From contig JAVGWX010000019.1 in assembly GCA_036924085.1 (NCBI GenBank), positions 8,186,141 to 8,250,140 of the forward strand: DNA of 64,000 nucleotides, in the 5' to 3' direction. This document shows, piece by piece, positions 42,362-54,295 of this stretch (within the stretch, counting starts at the first letter, position 1; the number at the start of each line of letters is the position of its first letter). The DNA is from Ariolimax columbianus (taxonomy: Eukaryota > Mollusca > Gastropoda > Stylommatophora > Arionidae). The notes beneath the pieces are model-generated. The model ran no database searches. It saw only the letters and a list, made by a program, of their open reading frames with translations, and had not been told where the DNA came from. The position numbers and the translations under genes were made by a program.

Positions 42362-42783
42362 TTCACTTGTGAGATATGTGTGACTTCACTTGTGAGATAT
42401 GTGTGACTTCACTTGTGAGATATGTGTGACTTCACTTGTGAGATATGTGTGACTTCACTTGTGAGATATGTGTGACTTCACTTGTGAGATATGTGTGACT
42501 TCACTTGTGAGATATGTGTGACTTCACTTGTGAGATATGTGTGACTTCACTTGTGAGATATGTGTGACTTCACTTGTGAGATATGTGTGACTTCACTTGT
42601 GAGAGCTGTATTGACTTCACTTGTGAGAGCTGTATTGACTTCACTTGTGAGAGCTGTATTGACTTCACTTGTGAGAGCTGTATTGACTTCACTTGTGAGA
42701 GCTGTATTGACTTCACTTGTGAGAGCTGTATTGACTTCACTTGTGAGAGCTGTATTGACTTCACTTGTGAGAGCTGTATTGAC
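42362..42783. repeat. Minisatellite switching from a 23-bp to a 24-bp unit
   Basis: Ten units of TTCACTTGTGAGATATGTGT plus GAC (23 bp) run from 42362. They are followed without a break by eight units of TTCACTTGTGAGAGCTGTAT plus TGAC (24 bp) from 42592. Confidence 0.95.
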
Positions 42784-43079
42784 TTCACTTATGAGATATG
42801 TGTGAGAGTGTGTGTCAATCATATTATATATTGTGAAATAGTGCTGTTGTTGTTTAGAGTGCGTGTCAGTCATATTATATGTTGTGAGATAGTTATGCTG
42901 TTTGAAGCTTCGTGTTAGTCATATGTTGTGAGATGGTGATGCTGTTGTTTTTGAAGCTATGTGTCAGTCATATGTTGTAAGATGGCGATGCTGTTGTTTT
43001 TGAAGCCACGTGTCAATCATATGTCGTAAGATGGTGATGCTGTTGTTTTTGAAGCCACGTGTCAGTCATATGTTGTGAG
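42784..43079. repeat. Degenerate repeat, about 60-65 bp
   Basis: GTGTCAGTCATATGTTGTGA and GATGCTGTTGTTTTTGAAG recur about five times. Confidence 0.8.
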
Positions 43080-43215
43080 AAAGTGAGGCTGCTGTTTGAA
43101 TCGCAGTGTTGATCCCCACCTTGTTGTCCAGGCTGATGTGACATAACCTGTTTCAAGAAACCACAGTGAGAACCTGAGGTCGGGTCTGGATCAGTATATT
43201 TCACCTGACCATGTT
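43080..43215. repeat. Dispersed repeat Q relative
   Basis: GTTGATCCCCACCTTGTTGT, AACCTGTTTCAAGAAACC and CAGTATATTTCACCTGACC are shared with 25.3 kb. Confidence 0.6.
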
Positions 43216-43880
43216 CTTGCTTCCTGTGAGATATTGATAAACGCTGATGTAGATAATGGTAATAAGCAAACTGGTACATAATTAGAGCAAATAGATAATG
43301 GACGTAATAACAATTTGAATGATTATACAAATGATTAGAAAATATAATTCAACAGCTTGACAAGGAAGTAAAATGTAAATAATATGGGACAGATCAATGA
43401 GGAAGGATAACCAAGCAATATGATGTGGAGAAATGGGGAAGTAAATAATCAGAGGACTGAATAACGAATTCGCTTGTTTGGGGCAGAGGCGCTAAGGGCT
43501 TCTTCTTCTTATTATGTTCCTATTTATTATGTAGTATAGGAGTAACTGCAGTAAACCGCATTACTGATAATGGCTGAAATACAAACTTATTATAGATAAG
43601 TTTGACATGAGTACAGTAACAGACGTTAATCATAGCTATTCAATCTTTAATATTGATATTTACTTAACTTAGTTCACCGTATTCCAGTCCTTAATAAATG
43701 TATACTGAGATCAACATGTAGATTAGCATCTGTTACAGCTCTCATGTTAAGTTTTTCTTCAGCCATGTTTATATTTCAGTCACGATTATGTTTTGGTGGC
43801 CATGAAAGTGTTACAGGAAATTGCTCTTCTCTATTACTCATAAAATTGTCAAGAAATCAAACTTCGACCTTCACCTACAA
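43216..43880. other. Unassigned AT-rich DNA
   Basis: No feature recognised. Confidence 0.5.
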
Positions 43881-44355
43881 AAGTGACTAATCCCAAATGT
43901 CGTAACAGATGACAAAAAGTTGTAACATAGAAACACTTTTGGAAGATAGCAAGTTTAAGTTCAGTTCATCCCGTAACCCATCAGGTCGTTGGCGCACACT
44001 TGAAGACACTCCCACAATTCCACGCCAAATCTCCCTGTCTGCAGTCGGGACGAAAGTTTGACCACTCAGTGAAGTTGTCTGCTCTTCTCTTTCTTGGACG
44101 TCCTCGACTTTTATTTCCTGGCACGGAACCATGCAGTGTCGAATTTGTAATTCCGCTGAACCTTGAGACGTGCATATACAAAGCAATCTTTCGCCTTTTG
44201 ATGGCCGTGAACAGATTATCAAAAGGACCAATTGCGTTTTCCACTCTCCGTCGTATTTCTACGTTCGTCATACGATCCTTATATGTAACATTTAAGAGTC
44301 TTCTAAAGCACATAATTTCCATTGCATGTATTCTGCACTGGATATCCGCAGTAAT

Positions 44356-44520
44356 GTCTCACAGGCATACACAAATATTGAGAGCACCAATAGTCCAAGT
44401 CTCACAGGCATACACAAATATTGAGAGCACCAATAGTCCAAGTCTCACAGGCATACACAAATATTGAGAGCACCAATAGTCCAAGTCTCACAGGCATACA
44501 CAAGTATTGAGAGCACCAAT
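44356..44520. repeat. 43-bp tandem duplication inside the LINE, about 4 copies
   Basis: GTCTCACAGGCATACACAAA and TATTGAGAGCACCAATAGTC start at 44356, 44399, 44442 and 44485. On the minus strand each copy contains the LINE block VYACETWT. 43 is not a multiple of three, so the frame is lost. Confidence 0.9.
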
Positions 44521-45103
44521 GAGCGCATTAGTCTTTCATGTTGGGGGCGAGCCGCTTATCCTGCCATATAGGTTTCAAACGCGTAAGCGCCGCTGTTGTC
44601 TATCCTATTCTGGCAATTATCTCAGGCTACGAGCCCTAATCACTGATCAGTGATCCCAGATACTTGAACCGGTGTACAAATTCGAGTTCCTGACCATTTG
44701 CTTTTATCACAGATGTAAACCCTTCCGTGTTATTAGTCATCAGCTTTATTTTCTCTGCATTTATCTGCATGTCAAAGCACTGCTTTCTCTGCATTTATCT
44801 CCATGCCATAGCTCTGCTCCGCTCTGTCCAATCTACTAATCAGCTCATGGAGTTTCGTTTCCGTGCCTGCTAGACCATCTATTTCATCTGCAAATCGTAG
44901 GTTTGTAATTGCCTTGTCACCTATTCTGTCCGTACCATCATGTTCCTCCAGGACCGCTTCTATTATTCTTTCCAAGAATACATTGAAGAGTGTTGGAGAG
45001 AGTATACAACCATGTCTCTTCCCAACAGACGTGCGGAACCATTCGCCTAGTCTTCCGTCTACATACAGAAACTGCAATTGACGCCTTCTCATAAAGTTCT
45101 CAA

Positions 45104-47116
45104 TAAAACAGCAAAGATAGACTTCGAAAAGAAACTTGCTCAGAGGATCAAGACTGATAGTAAAAGCTTCTTCTCTTATGTTAGAAATAAACAAAGATCA
45201 AAGGACAAAGTAGACCCTCTCATAGACAGCACAGGAAAAAAAATAAGTGAAAATAGGGAGGCAGCAAATCTACTCAACCACTACTTTGGCACAGTGTACA
45301 CAAAAGAGGACTCCCAGAGCCTGTAGATATTTTTCAAAGAGACATGTGATAATAATAGCTGTCCATCGTTGTCGATGAGGACCGCCGACATCATCCTTGT
45401 CACAGATTTCCTTGTTGGGTGTGGGTGCGCATGTGGCTGAACAGGCCAATGCGAGCACGAAAACATCTGCTACATATCGGGCACACGAGGTTTGTAGAAG
45501 GGGATGGTGTTCCCGCTGCTCGGGATTTCCGAGACATGTATACAGCAGGATTAGGATCAATCTGTATTACAGAGGAAATGGTTTTAAAAAAATTGGAGGG
45601 GTTGAAAGTGGATAAATGTCCAGGTGAAGATGGTATTCATCCAAAAATGCTGTTTGAAATTAGAGACCAATTAGCAAAACCATTGGCTATATTATGTTCT
45701 CAATCACTTGCACAAGGGATTGTTCCACGGGATTGGAAAGATGCGGGAGTGATCCCCTTATTCAAAAAGGCAGATCCAGCAAACTATAGACCTGTGAGCT
45801 TAACGAGCATAGTCTGTAAATTGTTAGAGTCAATAATCAAAGAAAACATTGTAATGCATTTATATAAATTTAATCTAATTAGAAATAGTCAGCATGGGTT
45901 TACCAGAGGGAGATCATGCTTAACAAATCTATTAGAATTCATGGAGGAGGTTACCAAAATGTTAGATAAAGGGTAGCCAGTGGATGTTATTTATCTGGAT
46001 TTTGCAAAGGCCTTTGATAGAGTACCTCATCAAAGATTATTTCGAAAATTAAAATCACATGGAATAGGTAGGGAAGTTGCCAAATGGATTGAAAATTGGT
46101 TAACGGGAAGAAGGTAAAGGGTGGGTATAAATAAGGAGTACTCTGAGTGGTGTGAAGTGAAAAGTGGAGTGCCACAGGGCTCGGTTTTGGGACCAATTTT
46201 ATTCTTGATATATATAAATGATTTGGACATAGGTATGGGATCCATTATTGCAAAATTTGCTGATGATACAAAACTATGCAGTAGTGTCTCATCTAAAGCA
46301 GAAGTGGATATATTGAGGTCGGATTTAGATACAATTCGAGAATGGTCTGTAATCTGGCAAATGGAGTTTAATGTAGATAAATGTACAGTCATGCACATGG
46401 GTAGATCCAATATGGAACATAATTACAGAATGGGAGAGAACAATATTAGAAAGATAGATAAAGAAAGGGACTTAGGGGTTATAATAGATCATACATGTAA
46501 GGTGAGGGAGCAAGTTCAGGTAGCAGTAAAAAAGGCAAATGCAATGTTAGGGATGATAAAAAGAAATATTAAACACAGGAGCAAGGAGGTGATAGTCAAA
46601 CTGTATAAAGCATTAGTTAGACCTAGATTGGAGTACTGTGAACAGGTGTGGAGTCCTTATCAGAGAGGGGATATAGACATGCGAAAAAGCTAATAGTGGG
46701 ATTCCAGAATTACAGTTTTGAAGAAAGATTAAAAAGAACCGGTCTACAGTGTCTAGAAGAGAGACGAATTCGTGGTGACTTAATACAGGTGTATAAGATG
46801 ATCAGAGGAATGGATAAAGTAGACTATAACAAGTTTTTTAAAGTACAACCCCCAACAAGGACAAGAGGGCACAGCTACAAGTTGACTAAGGAGAGGTCCA
46901 GATTAGATATTAGGAAGTATTTCTTTAGCCAGAGAGTTGTGAATGCTTGGAATGCATTGCCAAGTGAGGTGGTGGAGGCTGGGACGGTCAATGCAGTTAA
47001 GAACAGATTGGATGCGTACAGCTTCTAGAGGAAGGTGATGCAAATGTAACTGGTTGTATACAGACTCTGCAGAGTCTTCTAAACCAGTATAAAGACGTTA
47101 AGTTAAGTTAAGTTAA
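45104..47116 (+). mobile_element. CR1-like LINE, 5'-truncated (middle of the nest)
   Basis: Encodes RIKTDSKSFFSYVRNKQRSK (post-endonuclease linker), DKCPGEDGIHP, VIPLFKKADPANYRPVSLTS, YLDFAKAFDRVPHQ (motif A intact), GVPQGSVLGPILFLIYINDL, AKFADDTKLC (motif C intact), KCTVMHMG, RRIRGDLIQVYKM and the end FFSQRVVNAWNALPSEVV. It is damaged by an inserted element at 45348, in-frame stops near 45975 and 46117, and a frameshift near 46690. The 3' terminus is a short (TTAAG)n repeat. The endonuclease half is missing. The flanking duplication is at most AA. Confidence 0.92.
45348..45531 (-). mobile_element. Zinc-finger-tailed LINE end, innermost of the nest
   Basis: This 184-bp minus-strand insertion is flanked by exact AGACATGT at 45340-45347 and 45532-45539. 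It encodes an intact C2H2 finger (CPICSRCFRARIGL, then FSHMRTHTQQGNL and a stop), which is the C-terminus of a LINE ORF2, and ends in a TATTATTATC tail. The related copy at 62.5-63.0 kb is longer. Confidence 0.9.
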
Positions 47117-47290
47117 TTACCTTCACAATATTACTATTGATCTTGTAATGCTTCATTGCTGTCCATAGCGCCGCACGCCAAACTCTGTCGAACGCCTTTA
47201 TGAAATTGATGAAGACATGATAAATGTTTTTGTTGATACTCTAAGTATTTCTCATTCAATAGCCGCATACCAATAGACGATACCAATAAA

Positions 47291-48690
47291 GCTGTAGATT
47301 ATAGAAAGTTGTGGTTGGTAGATTGGTAGAGCATATATCCACAATATCTAACAATCAATGTAAACAGCCGTGTTTAACTGGAACCCACACGAGTAGGAAA
47401 TGTGGAGATAAAAGACTGCATAGCTTGAAAAAAGTAGAATCTGCACCTGGATTCTCGTAGAATTAACTCATTTTGAAGGTCAGAATAACATTTGGTGGTG
47501 AGTGGAAGTTGTAGTCATAAAGATAAAATCGAAAAATATAGCAATGATAATAAAAGGATTACGTAAATGTCAGACACAGCACGGTGAATACGCTATTTGT
47601 GTCAATATTATTATCATCACTTAGTTGTAGCCTCACGTACCTCTGGAAACAGACATGAAATAAACATGCACAAAAACATTCTTACAGGGGACTATAACAA
47701 TGGTGACAGCTACCAAGGCAAATTACACGTCTCATTGCCATAGACAACTAGACATAAGGCATTTTATGAAAATAAGGTCAATGTGGCTGTATGGGAGACA
47801 AATATAGTAGCGAGGAGAGAACCGTTACGAGCAGCATTAAGGCAAGCAATGTGAATTGGAGAACTATTAACGGGAAACATTTGATTTTTAGATGGAAAAT
47901 AGTTAACAGTAAAAACATGTGAATGCTAAATGTTCATATCAACTATAGAGAAATAGTATTAGTAGTACCAAACAGAACTGGCACTGTTCATTCTGGATAG
48001 GACCTTTTGGCGGTTGTTTGTTGAAGGTCTGTGCTCATCTGTTAGTGGAAAAGTTTTTGATTGATTTACTGAAACAGCATTGGTAGGTTCAGATATTTTA
48101 ATATCAAGAATGTACATCACGAAACTGTTATACACGGTGGAAATAATAGAATTATGTGTAGAATTTATTATAAATGAAGCAAATGAGAGCTGGCGTGTTT
48201 CTGGTCTTACTCTACAGTTTTAATGCTACGTACGAGCGTGCAACACCCTCCAACTAGAGAGTAGAAACATACTTAAAAGCACACACATACACACGGACGC
48301 GCGCGCACACACACACACACACACATTCCAAAAATGCCCGATCCTTAATCTCAATTGATTAGGTACATGATTTTCGAATGAAAGGAGAAGTGAAACTGAT
48401 AAATTCTACTTGGTGGTTTTATCTAAAGAACTTGCACAATATACTTCTCGGTGACATTCCTGGTAAGTGCTATCTATAACCATGTATATGTTTGCATAGA
48501 ATCACAACTATGCATTCATTCAAGCAGGAAGTTAAATAATAGTCCGTGGAAACTCAATCACGCTGACGCTAACCCTGTATGATAAGACAGACACACACGT
48601 ACCTGCCTGTACGAGTCCTTATTTTCGTTCCAATACAGCAGTGGGTCAAATTAACAAGCAGGATGCGCCAAAGCACTTTTTTATTTTCAA
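47291..48690. other. Unassigned DNA
   Basis: A (CA)n tract at about 48303-48326. No gene or further LINE block recognised. Confidence 0.5.
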
Positions 48691-48699
48691 TTTTTTGTT

Positions 48700-48886
48700 T
48701 TTGTTTAGTTGCTGTTGTTGTTGTAGTTGCTGTTGTTGTTGGTGTTGTTGCTGCTGTTGTTGTAGTTGCTGTTGTTGCTGTTGCTGTTCTTGTAGTTGCT
48801 GTTGTTGTTGCTGTTGTTGTTGTTGTTGCTGTTGTTGTTGCTGTTGTTGTTGCTGCTTTTGTTGTAGTTGCTGTTGTTGCTGTAGC
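48700..48886 (-). repeat. (TTG/CTG)n tract, an expanded retroposon tail
   Basis: Mostly GTT/GCT triplets with occasional GTAGTT. It directly abuts the family T element, whose other copy at 40976 has only a short (GTT)n edge, so the tract appears to be the expanded (AAC)n tail of that element. The valine/cysteine-rich open frames it creates are artefacts. Confidence 0.8.
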
Positions 48887-49110
48887 TAAATGCTCACGAT
48901 GATTATCTTTACTCTTTTGGCGTCCTGAGAATGGCGTTAGGTTTAGGGTTGCAAGAGTTCCTCACATCCCACCAATCCTGCTGATGAAAGGGGTTCTCAA
49001 GACTTTTAGGCTATGCTTGACTTCATCTGCGTGTCGCTCGTTACTACAGGGATCACGTCGGTCCCCACTTCGTTATCTAGACTGCCATGAAATAGTCAGG
49101 GAGGTGAGGT
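48887..49110 (-). mobile_element. Retroposon family T copy
   Basis: TTTACTCTTTTGGCGTCCTG, GCTATGCTTGACTTCATCTG and ACTACAGGGATCACGTCGG match 40976-41310. Confidence 0.65.
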
Positions 49111-49247
49111 AGCTATTTAGATAATGACAGTTTATGCTGTGTCAGGGTGCAAAGTCTGAAGTCCATATGTATGAAGATTGTTAAATTTGTTAATGATCTG
49201 TTCTTATTCTCACATTACCAGCCAGTAATGATATAAAGAAAATAATG

Positions 49248-49520
49248 GGGGTCGCTATAGCTGAAAGGTAAGATGCTCACCTCTCAAGAAACGAACGAAT
49301 CACATTAGCTTCAAGCGTTGCCTGGTCTAAACGAAATCTGATGCCTAGTGTCTAGTCCTATACAAGAAGAACGATAGATCTCAAAGGTCCCGTGCATATG
49401 TTGCGCTAATAATATACCTTCTAGTTATTGAAAATCGAAAGAGCGCGAACAAAAGTAGAAAACAACAATGAAATTCCTACCCACTACGCCACATACCAAG
49501 GCTAGTAAATCCGGGAATAA
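49248..49520 (+). mobile_element. SINE family B copy
   Basis: GGGGTCGCTATAGCTGAAAG then GTAAGATGCTCACCTCTC (A-box region), GCCTAGTGTCTAGTCCTAT in the body and a CATACCAAGGCTAGTAAATC end. Shares the head with 33.72 kb and the end with 31.0 kb. Confidence 0.7.
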
Positions 49521-52010
49521 ACCTGAGAAAAATAAATCTGCATCCTGTATTACTTATAGTCGTCCCAACTGACATGTTTTGCTTCTGGATCAAGGTAGTT
49601 CAGGGCGAGCGAGTGCTGTTGATAATAGAGCAAAAATCAAATATTCTTTTAGTAAAACTAATTAAAGCGCAAGTCACAGTGGCGGACCTTCGACTATTTT
49701 GACAATTATTTCCCTATCCTGACGATGTCGCCTATCAACGTTTGCGATGGACAACAGTTTGGTGGTTTTTGGTTTCGACTTTGGTAATTTTTCAGGGAAC
49801 ACATTTTTGTCAGCTCATTCTTTCGTCAGCCATGAAACGGAAGTCCCATTGCATACATCTGGGATTACATGTTAGAGAATTCATAGTAGGACGATTTAGC
49901 TTGTTGAAGTGTGGTGACCAGTTCTGTTCCACACAGCCTCCCATTTACGAATGGGTAGACTGGAGATATGAGAAACAACTCATTGAACACACCACATAGT
50001 AGTGTGCATGCAGTGGAAGAAATGCTAAACTGATCTATTGATGGTTGCTTAATGTCCTGCAAGAAGAAACATTAAGACGCATGTAAAATGTTTGTAGGAT
50101 AATGGAAGGAAGCCATAACCTGTATTTGAGTGACAGACGATTGGAGAGCTCGCTTGTCACAGCAAAGGTTCGATGTAATAATTCCCACTCTCCAGTCTAT
50201 TCAGCTGTACATGAGTGGCCGGGAAAGAATACACAGAAAGGACTACCCATCCTACCTCATAAAAACAGCTGACGACTAGTACAATAAAGTTTCGATCACT
50301 TTATCCCTGACGGCAGTGCCCGCCACGAGACCATCTTTGCCGTTTGTACATCTGTGTCATTACTATAGTTTACAGTGAGACACCCATCTCTGATTAGCTT
50401 AGACAACTACTACGCTTATGGCCACAGAAAGATGTCTATCAAGTATAGTTCATAACCACTTGAGCGCTCAACTGCGATCTAAGTACTGCTTACGCAGCAA
50501 TTGGTAACAAGTTGGCACTTAGGTTACATGAACTGAATGTCGCATAAACATCCTGGTTAATTTAATAACCGGCCGCTGACAGTCAAAGCTATTCATATAA
50601 TTTTTTTGAAAAATAGTCACATTCTAAATACACACATTCATAGACGTATTCACATTCCCACCCACACACATACAGGGAACGGTTTCTCCAGAAAGATTCA
50701 ATATGCACGAGACCGCCATTAATAATAACCATCCCTTTCCTGGAATCAATTAACATGTATGGTTTAATCTGTTTATCATATTATCAGTTTACCCGTTGCT
50801 AAGCAGTTGTTTGTGTGTTTATTTCCTTGACATTCATTCATTTTAGCGCATCATGCACGCATATCGTGTTCCGTTATTTATCGATAAACGCAAGGTGACC
50901 TATAGCAGCCTAGGTTTATATATTTGCTGTTTGTTTACCGAAGGCAACTATTGGAGATTTGTTATCAAGTTAAGTAGGTCGGGGGGATAAAAAACATACC
51001 AAAACAAAAGAAAAAACAACTGAGATTTTGTCTGGGAAGCTACATATTTTGTTGGGTTTTGATTTTGCTCGTAATGCTTACTAACTAGTTCATTGTTGAT
51101 AACAGTAAATATTAATGTTACCTTCCTATCTAACCATGTGCATATCCACCCATCGATATATGTGCCGATGACTGCTTTCTCACTTATTGCTTCATGTCTG
51201 TCCTTTTCTATCTGACTGGGTTTTATGTTGTAATACTCCACTCTTTATTATTTATTCATCACCCTTCCCTATGCCTTCATCCATTATTCAATTCCCTGTC
51301 CTTTTTATTGTCATTTATGTATCTATACAACTGCTTGTCCAACGTTTCCTACCACTATTTAACCTTTACAATATCACAGATATGACTTTCTCTCTCCAGT
51401 ATCAATTAACCACGCCTGTCATTGATTTGCACGCCTGGCATGACTAAGGCGTCCTTGATCTAAAGTGGCCCGACAACAACAGGCCATTATCGTATATCCT
51501 GTCACTGGGTTTTACCAACTAGTCTAAATTTAGAAGTTCCTGGTCACATTAATTGGACGACTTTCAGCCAATCATATGCTGATGTTACTGTCTCCGGTTG
51601 GGCGCGTTACGTCATCGAGCATCAAACCAAAGATGTTCCAAGGGCAAGAACTGGATATAATATTTTAAAGCACGATTATTTCCCATTTCTCAATTCTTTC
51701 TGCTAGTCTGCGCTGCTATCAAGTCAGCAACTTCATCACGTAAAACATGCTACTACAGAAGCCACGACAGCAAGAACACACAATGTGCTTTAGAATATGC
51801 TTCATGTAAGCAAATAGTTGCAATATGCGCCTTTTATATTGAAAAAATACGAAGAAGGGAATCAACATCATTATTAATGGTCACTAAGCAGAAACAGTTA
51901 CACAATTAAACTAATTCGGAGCTGTAATTAGACCAGACATAACCAAAATCAAACATAAAAATAAGGTTTCTGCAAAAGCAATATCTATTCTGACTTAATT
52001 GAGGTGTCTA
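49521..52010. other. Mostly unassigned DNA with SINE-core and repeat P traces
   Basis: CCTCCCATTTACGAATGGGT at about 49937 is a SINE-core relative. GCAACTTCATCACG and AGAAGCCACGACAGC near 51728-51770 relate to repeat P. No exon supported. The hydrophobic frames near 51.2-51.4 kb lack context. Confidence 0.45.
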
Positions 52011-52500
52011 TGGAAAAGATCAATTAATGCAAACATTGATCGTCTCTTGTATACCTATTTGCTTTTGAAACATGAACATTGCTTGCTGAGTTAAAGCATA
52101 CGATCCGGGCGATGGAGATGGGGTGCTTCAATAAGATAATTGAAATAACATACCGGGATCGCGACACAAATGTCAGCCTCCCAAGCTCAATCATTATCTC
52201 TTGTGAGTGGTAAAAACATGCAATCACCAATAGTATGGACATGTGAGAAGATCCAATGAACTGTCTAACATGATTCCAAGAGGTACAAATGCTGACAACA
52301 GAAATAAAGGTCACTTTAAGATGCGTTGGTCAGATGACACCCGGAAATGGACAGACAAGACATTGAAAAGGATCGAAACAATTTGCTCATAATGTAGTGA
52401 GGTATGATACACTGACAGTCGACAGACTGAGATGGGGACAGTTGGCTTATAATGTGTGTACGCGTATGACCTCTTACAGAAATAACAAAGAAAGAATTCC
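52011..52500 (+). mobile_element. LINE 3' end fragment (family R)
   Basis: Frames give EMGCFNKIIEITYRDRDTN and later MRWSDDTRKWTDKTLKRI, then a segment starting GTATGATACACTGACAGTCG that is also present at 60.95 kb. It is frame-damaged. Confidence 0.65.
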
Positions 52501-52830
52501 TGAAAGTGATTTCTTGTGAAAGAAGGAACATCAAATGAAAGTGATTTCTTGTGAAAGAAGGAACATCAAATAAAAGTGATTTCTTGTGAAAGAAGGAACA
52601 TCAAATGAAAGTGATTTCTTGTGAAAGAAGGAACATCAAATGAAAGTGATTTCTTGTGAAAGAAGGAACATCAAATGAAAGTGATTTCTTGTGAAAGAAG
52701 GAACATCAAATGAAAGTGATTTCTTGTGAAAGAAGGAACATCAAATGAAACTGATTTCATGTGAAAGAAGGAACATCAAATGAAAGTGATTTCTTGTGAA
52801 AGAAGGAACATCAAATGAAAGTGACAACAT
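52501..52830. repeat. 35-bp tandem repeat, 9 copies, within the LINE end
   Basis: TGAAAGTGATTTCTTGTGAA followed by AGAAGGAACATCAAA, exactly periodic from 52501 to 52816. The homologous site at about 61085-61125 has a single unit (CTTATGGAAGAAGGAACATC). Confidence 0.95.
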
Positions 52831-53427
52831 TCTTTAAACCACATGCAAGCACTATCCTTGCTCTAAGCAACATTAAAAACCATGGTAAACGACCACTGTA
52901 GCTCAACATGGCATTTTTGTTTACTTTCAAGAAAGGTCCTTTTTAGCGTTGGTTAATTGTATAAGTCTGGTCCCTTACAAGACAAGACCTCCAGTATTAT
53001 AACTGATATAGAGACAGTTGTATCTAAGCAGGTATTGAGACACCTTATAAAAGGGAGTCATCACTACCAGAATGTCAATCCTAGCTTGAAATGGCGCAGA
53101 CGGATTGGCCACGAAACGAGTGTGTAGTTGACATATAGACCTCTATATCCTTGGGAAGCTGATGAGTTATTCATTCTTTTATTGCTGAATCATATATCGA
53201 GTATTGTATCTAGAGCTGTTTTTACCAATCCATTAATCTACTTTACACTAAGTCAATGAGGCCTTTAGTCAGTGTGAATAGCAGAGTATGCAAATCCAAT
53301 ATGTTGGAACATCTTTTGTCTCTGAGAGTTAAAAATATAAACTTTAACCTTTAAGTTTTGGCACTGGCAGGGGTAACATCCTGCCGTTATAGTCACCCAC
53401 AATTATCGGTGTGGGACGTGCTGGAAT
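52831..53427. other. Family R 3' region and unassigned DNA
   Basis: CTGATATAGAGACAGTTGTA and TCACTACCAGAATGTCAAT at about 53003-53081 match 61194-61270. The remainder is unassigned. Confidence 0.55.
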
Positions 53428-53697
53428 CAATCAGTGATCACAGATAAGATAATGATACTGCAATCCATAAATCAATCAGTGATCACAGATAAGATAATGA
53501 CACTGTAATCCATAAATCAATCAGTGATCACATATAAGATAATGATACTGCAATCCATAAATCAATCAATGATCACAGATAAGATAATGACACTGTAATC
53601 CATAAATCAATCAGTGATCACATATAAGATAATTATACTGCAATGCATAAATCAATCAGTGATCACATATAAGATAATGATACTGTAATCCATAAAA
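53428..53697. repeat. 45-bp tandem repeat, 6 copies
   Basis: CAATCAGTGATCACAGATAA, GATAATGATACTGCAATCC and ATAAAT, with alternating GATACTGCA and GACACTGTA variants. Confidence 0.93.
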
Positions 53698-54000
53698 GCC
53701 TTCTACAGACTGCGAGCATTGGAAATCAGGTGTGGGTCAATCGTCGATGTTTGTTATGCATGTCTGTTGACTGTCAATAGTAATAACAGGAACAAAAAAT
53801 ACCAAAAGTTAGTGCTATTTTAATGTTCTGTTTTTGTTTTAAATTTCTGTAATCTTCAATTTTTTGTTGTCCACATGAAATAAAAAGAAAATATAATTTA
53901 GTTTGTAGATAGTTAAGAGTGCTCTTCCAAGTTAAATTAGTCAAACCGATTACACCTTTTACAGACGCAAAATCGTATATATTTGTGCAGTTCTTGGTAT
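53698..54000. other. Unassigned AT-rich DNA
   Basis: No feature seen. Confidence 0.5.
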
Positions 54001-54206
54001 TACATGGAACGACATAGGGTCAAAGGCAGGAATACACTCTAGCACTGGTCTCACAAGAATGTACACTCTACCTAGTCAGTGAAGATTCGGGCGGTTTGAC
54101 ATGTACATGGAACGACATAGGTTCAAAGGCAGGGATGCACTCTAGCACTGGTCTGACAAGAATGTACACTCTACCTAGTCAGTGAAGATTCGGGCGGTTT
54201 GACATG
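54001..54206. repeat. 103-bp tandem duplication, 2 copies
   Basis: TACATGGAACGACATAGG through GATTCGGGCGGTTTGACATG occurs at 54001 and 54104 with a handful of differences. Confidence 0.93.
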
Positions 54207-54295
54207 TTTGTCGCATAGAAGTCGGTCGCTTCCCCAAAGATATCATTTGTGGACAGTTGAACAGTCGGTTGACAACAACTGTGGTTTAGAGATAT

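Larger units (their letters stand above)
43881..47290 (-). mobile_element. Older LINE, split by a CR1-like insertion (outermost of a nest)
   Basis: The minus strand reads, right to left, NIYHVFINFIKAFDRVW (47.2 kb), KHYKINSNIVKV up to 47117, then continues at 45103 as IENFMRRRQLQFLYVDG, FRTSVGKRHGC, LRFADEIDGLAGTE, then RRLLNVTYKDRMTNVEI and SRGRPRKRRADNFTEW near 44.1-44.3 kb. Motif A has Asn for the first Asp (FINF). Motif C reads FADE where FADD is expected. The two halves join in frame at the empty site. Dead copy. 3' boundary approximate. Confidence 0.88.

Noticed and set aside
45078..47028. Host genes from the long forward frames at 45.1-47.0 kb
   Set aside because: These are CR1-like reverse transcriptase segments with stops, a frameshift and a nested insertion.
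48579..48902. Cysteine- or valine-rich small protein
   Set aside because: It is a translation of the (TTG/CTG)n tract attached to a retroposon.
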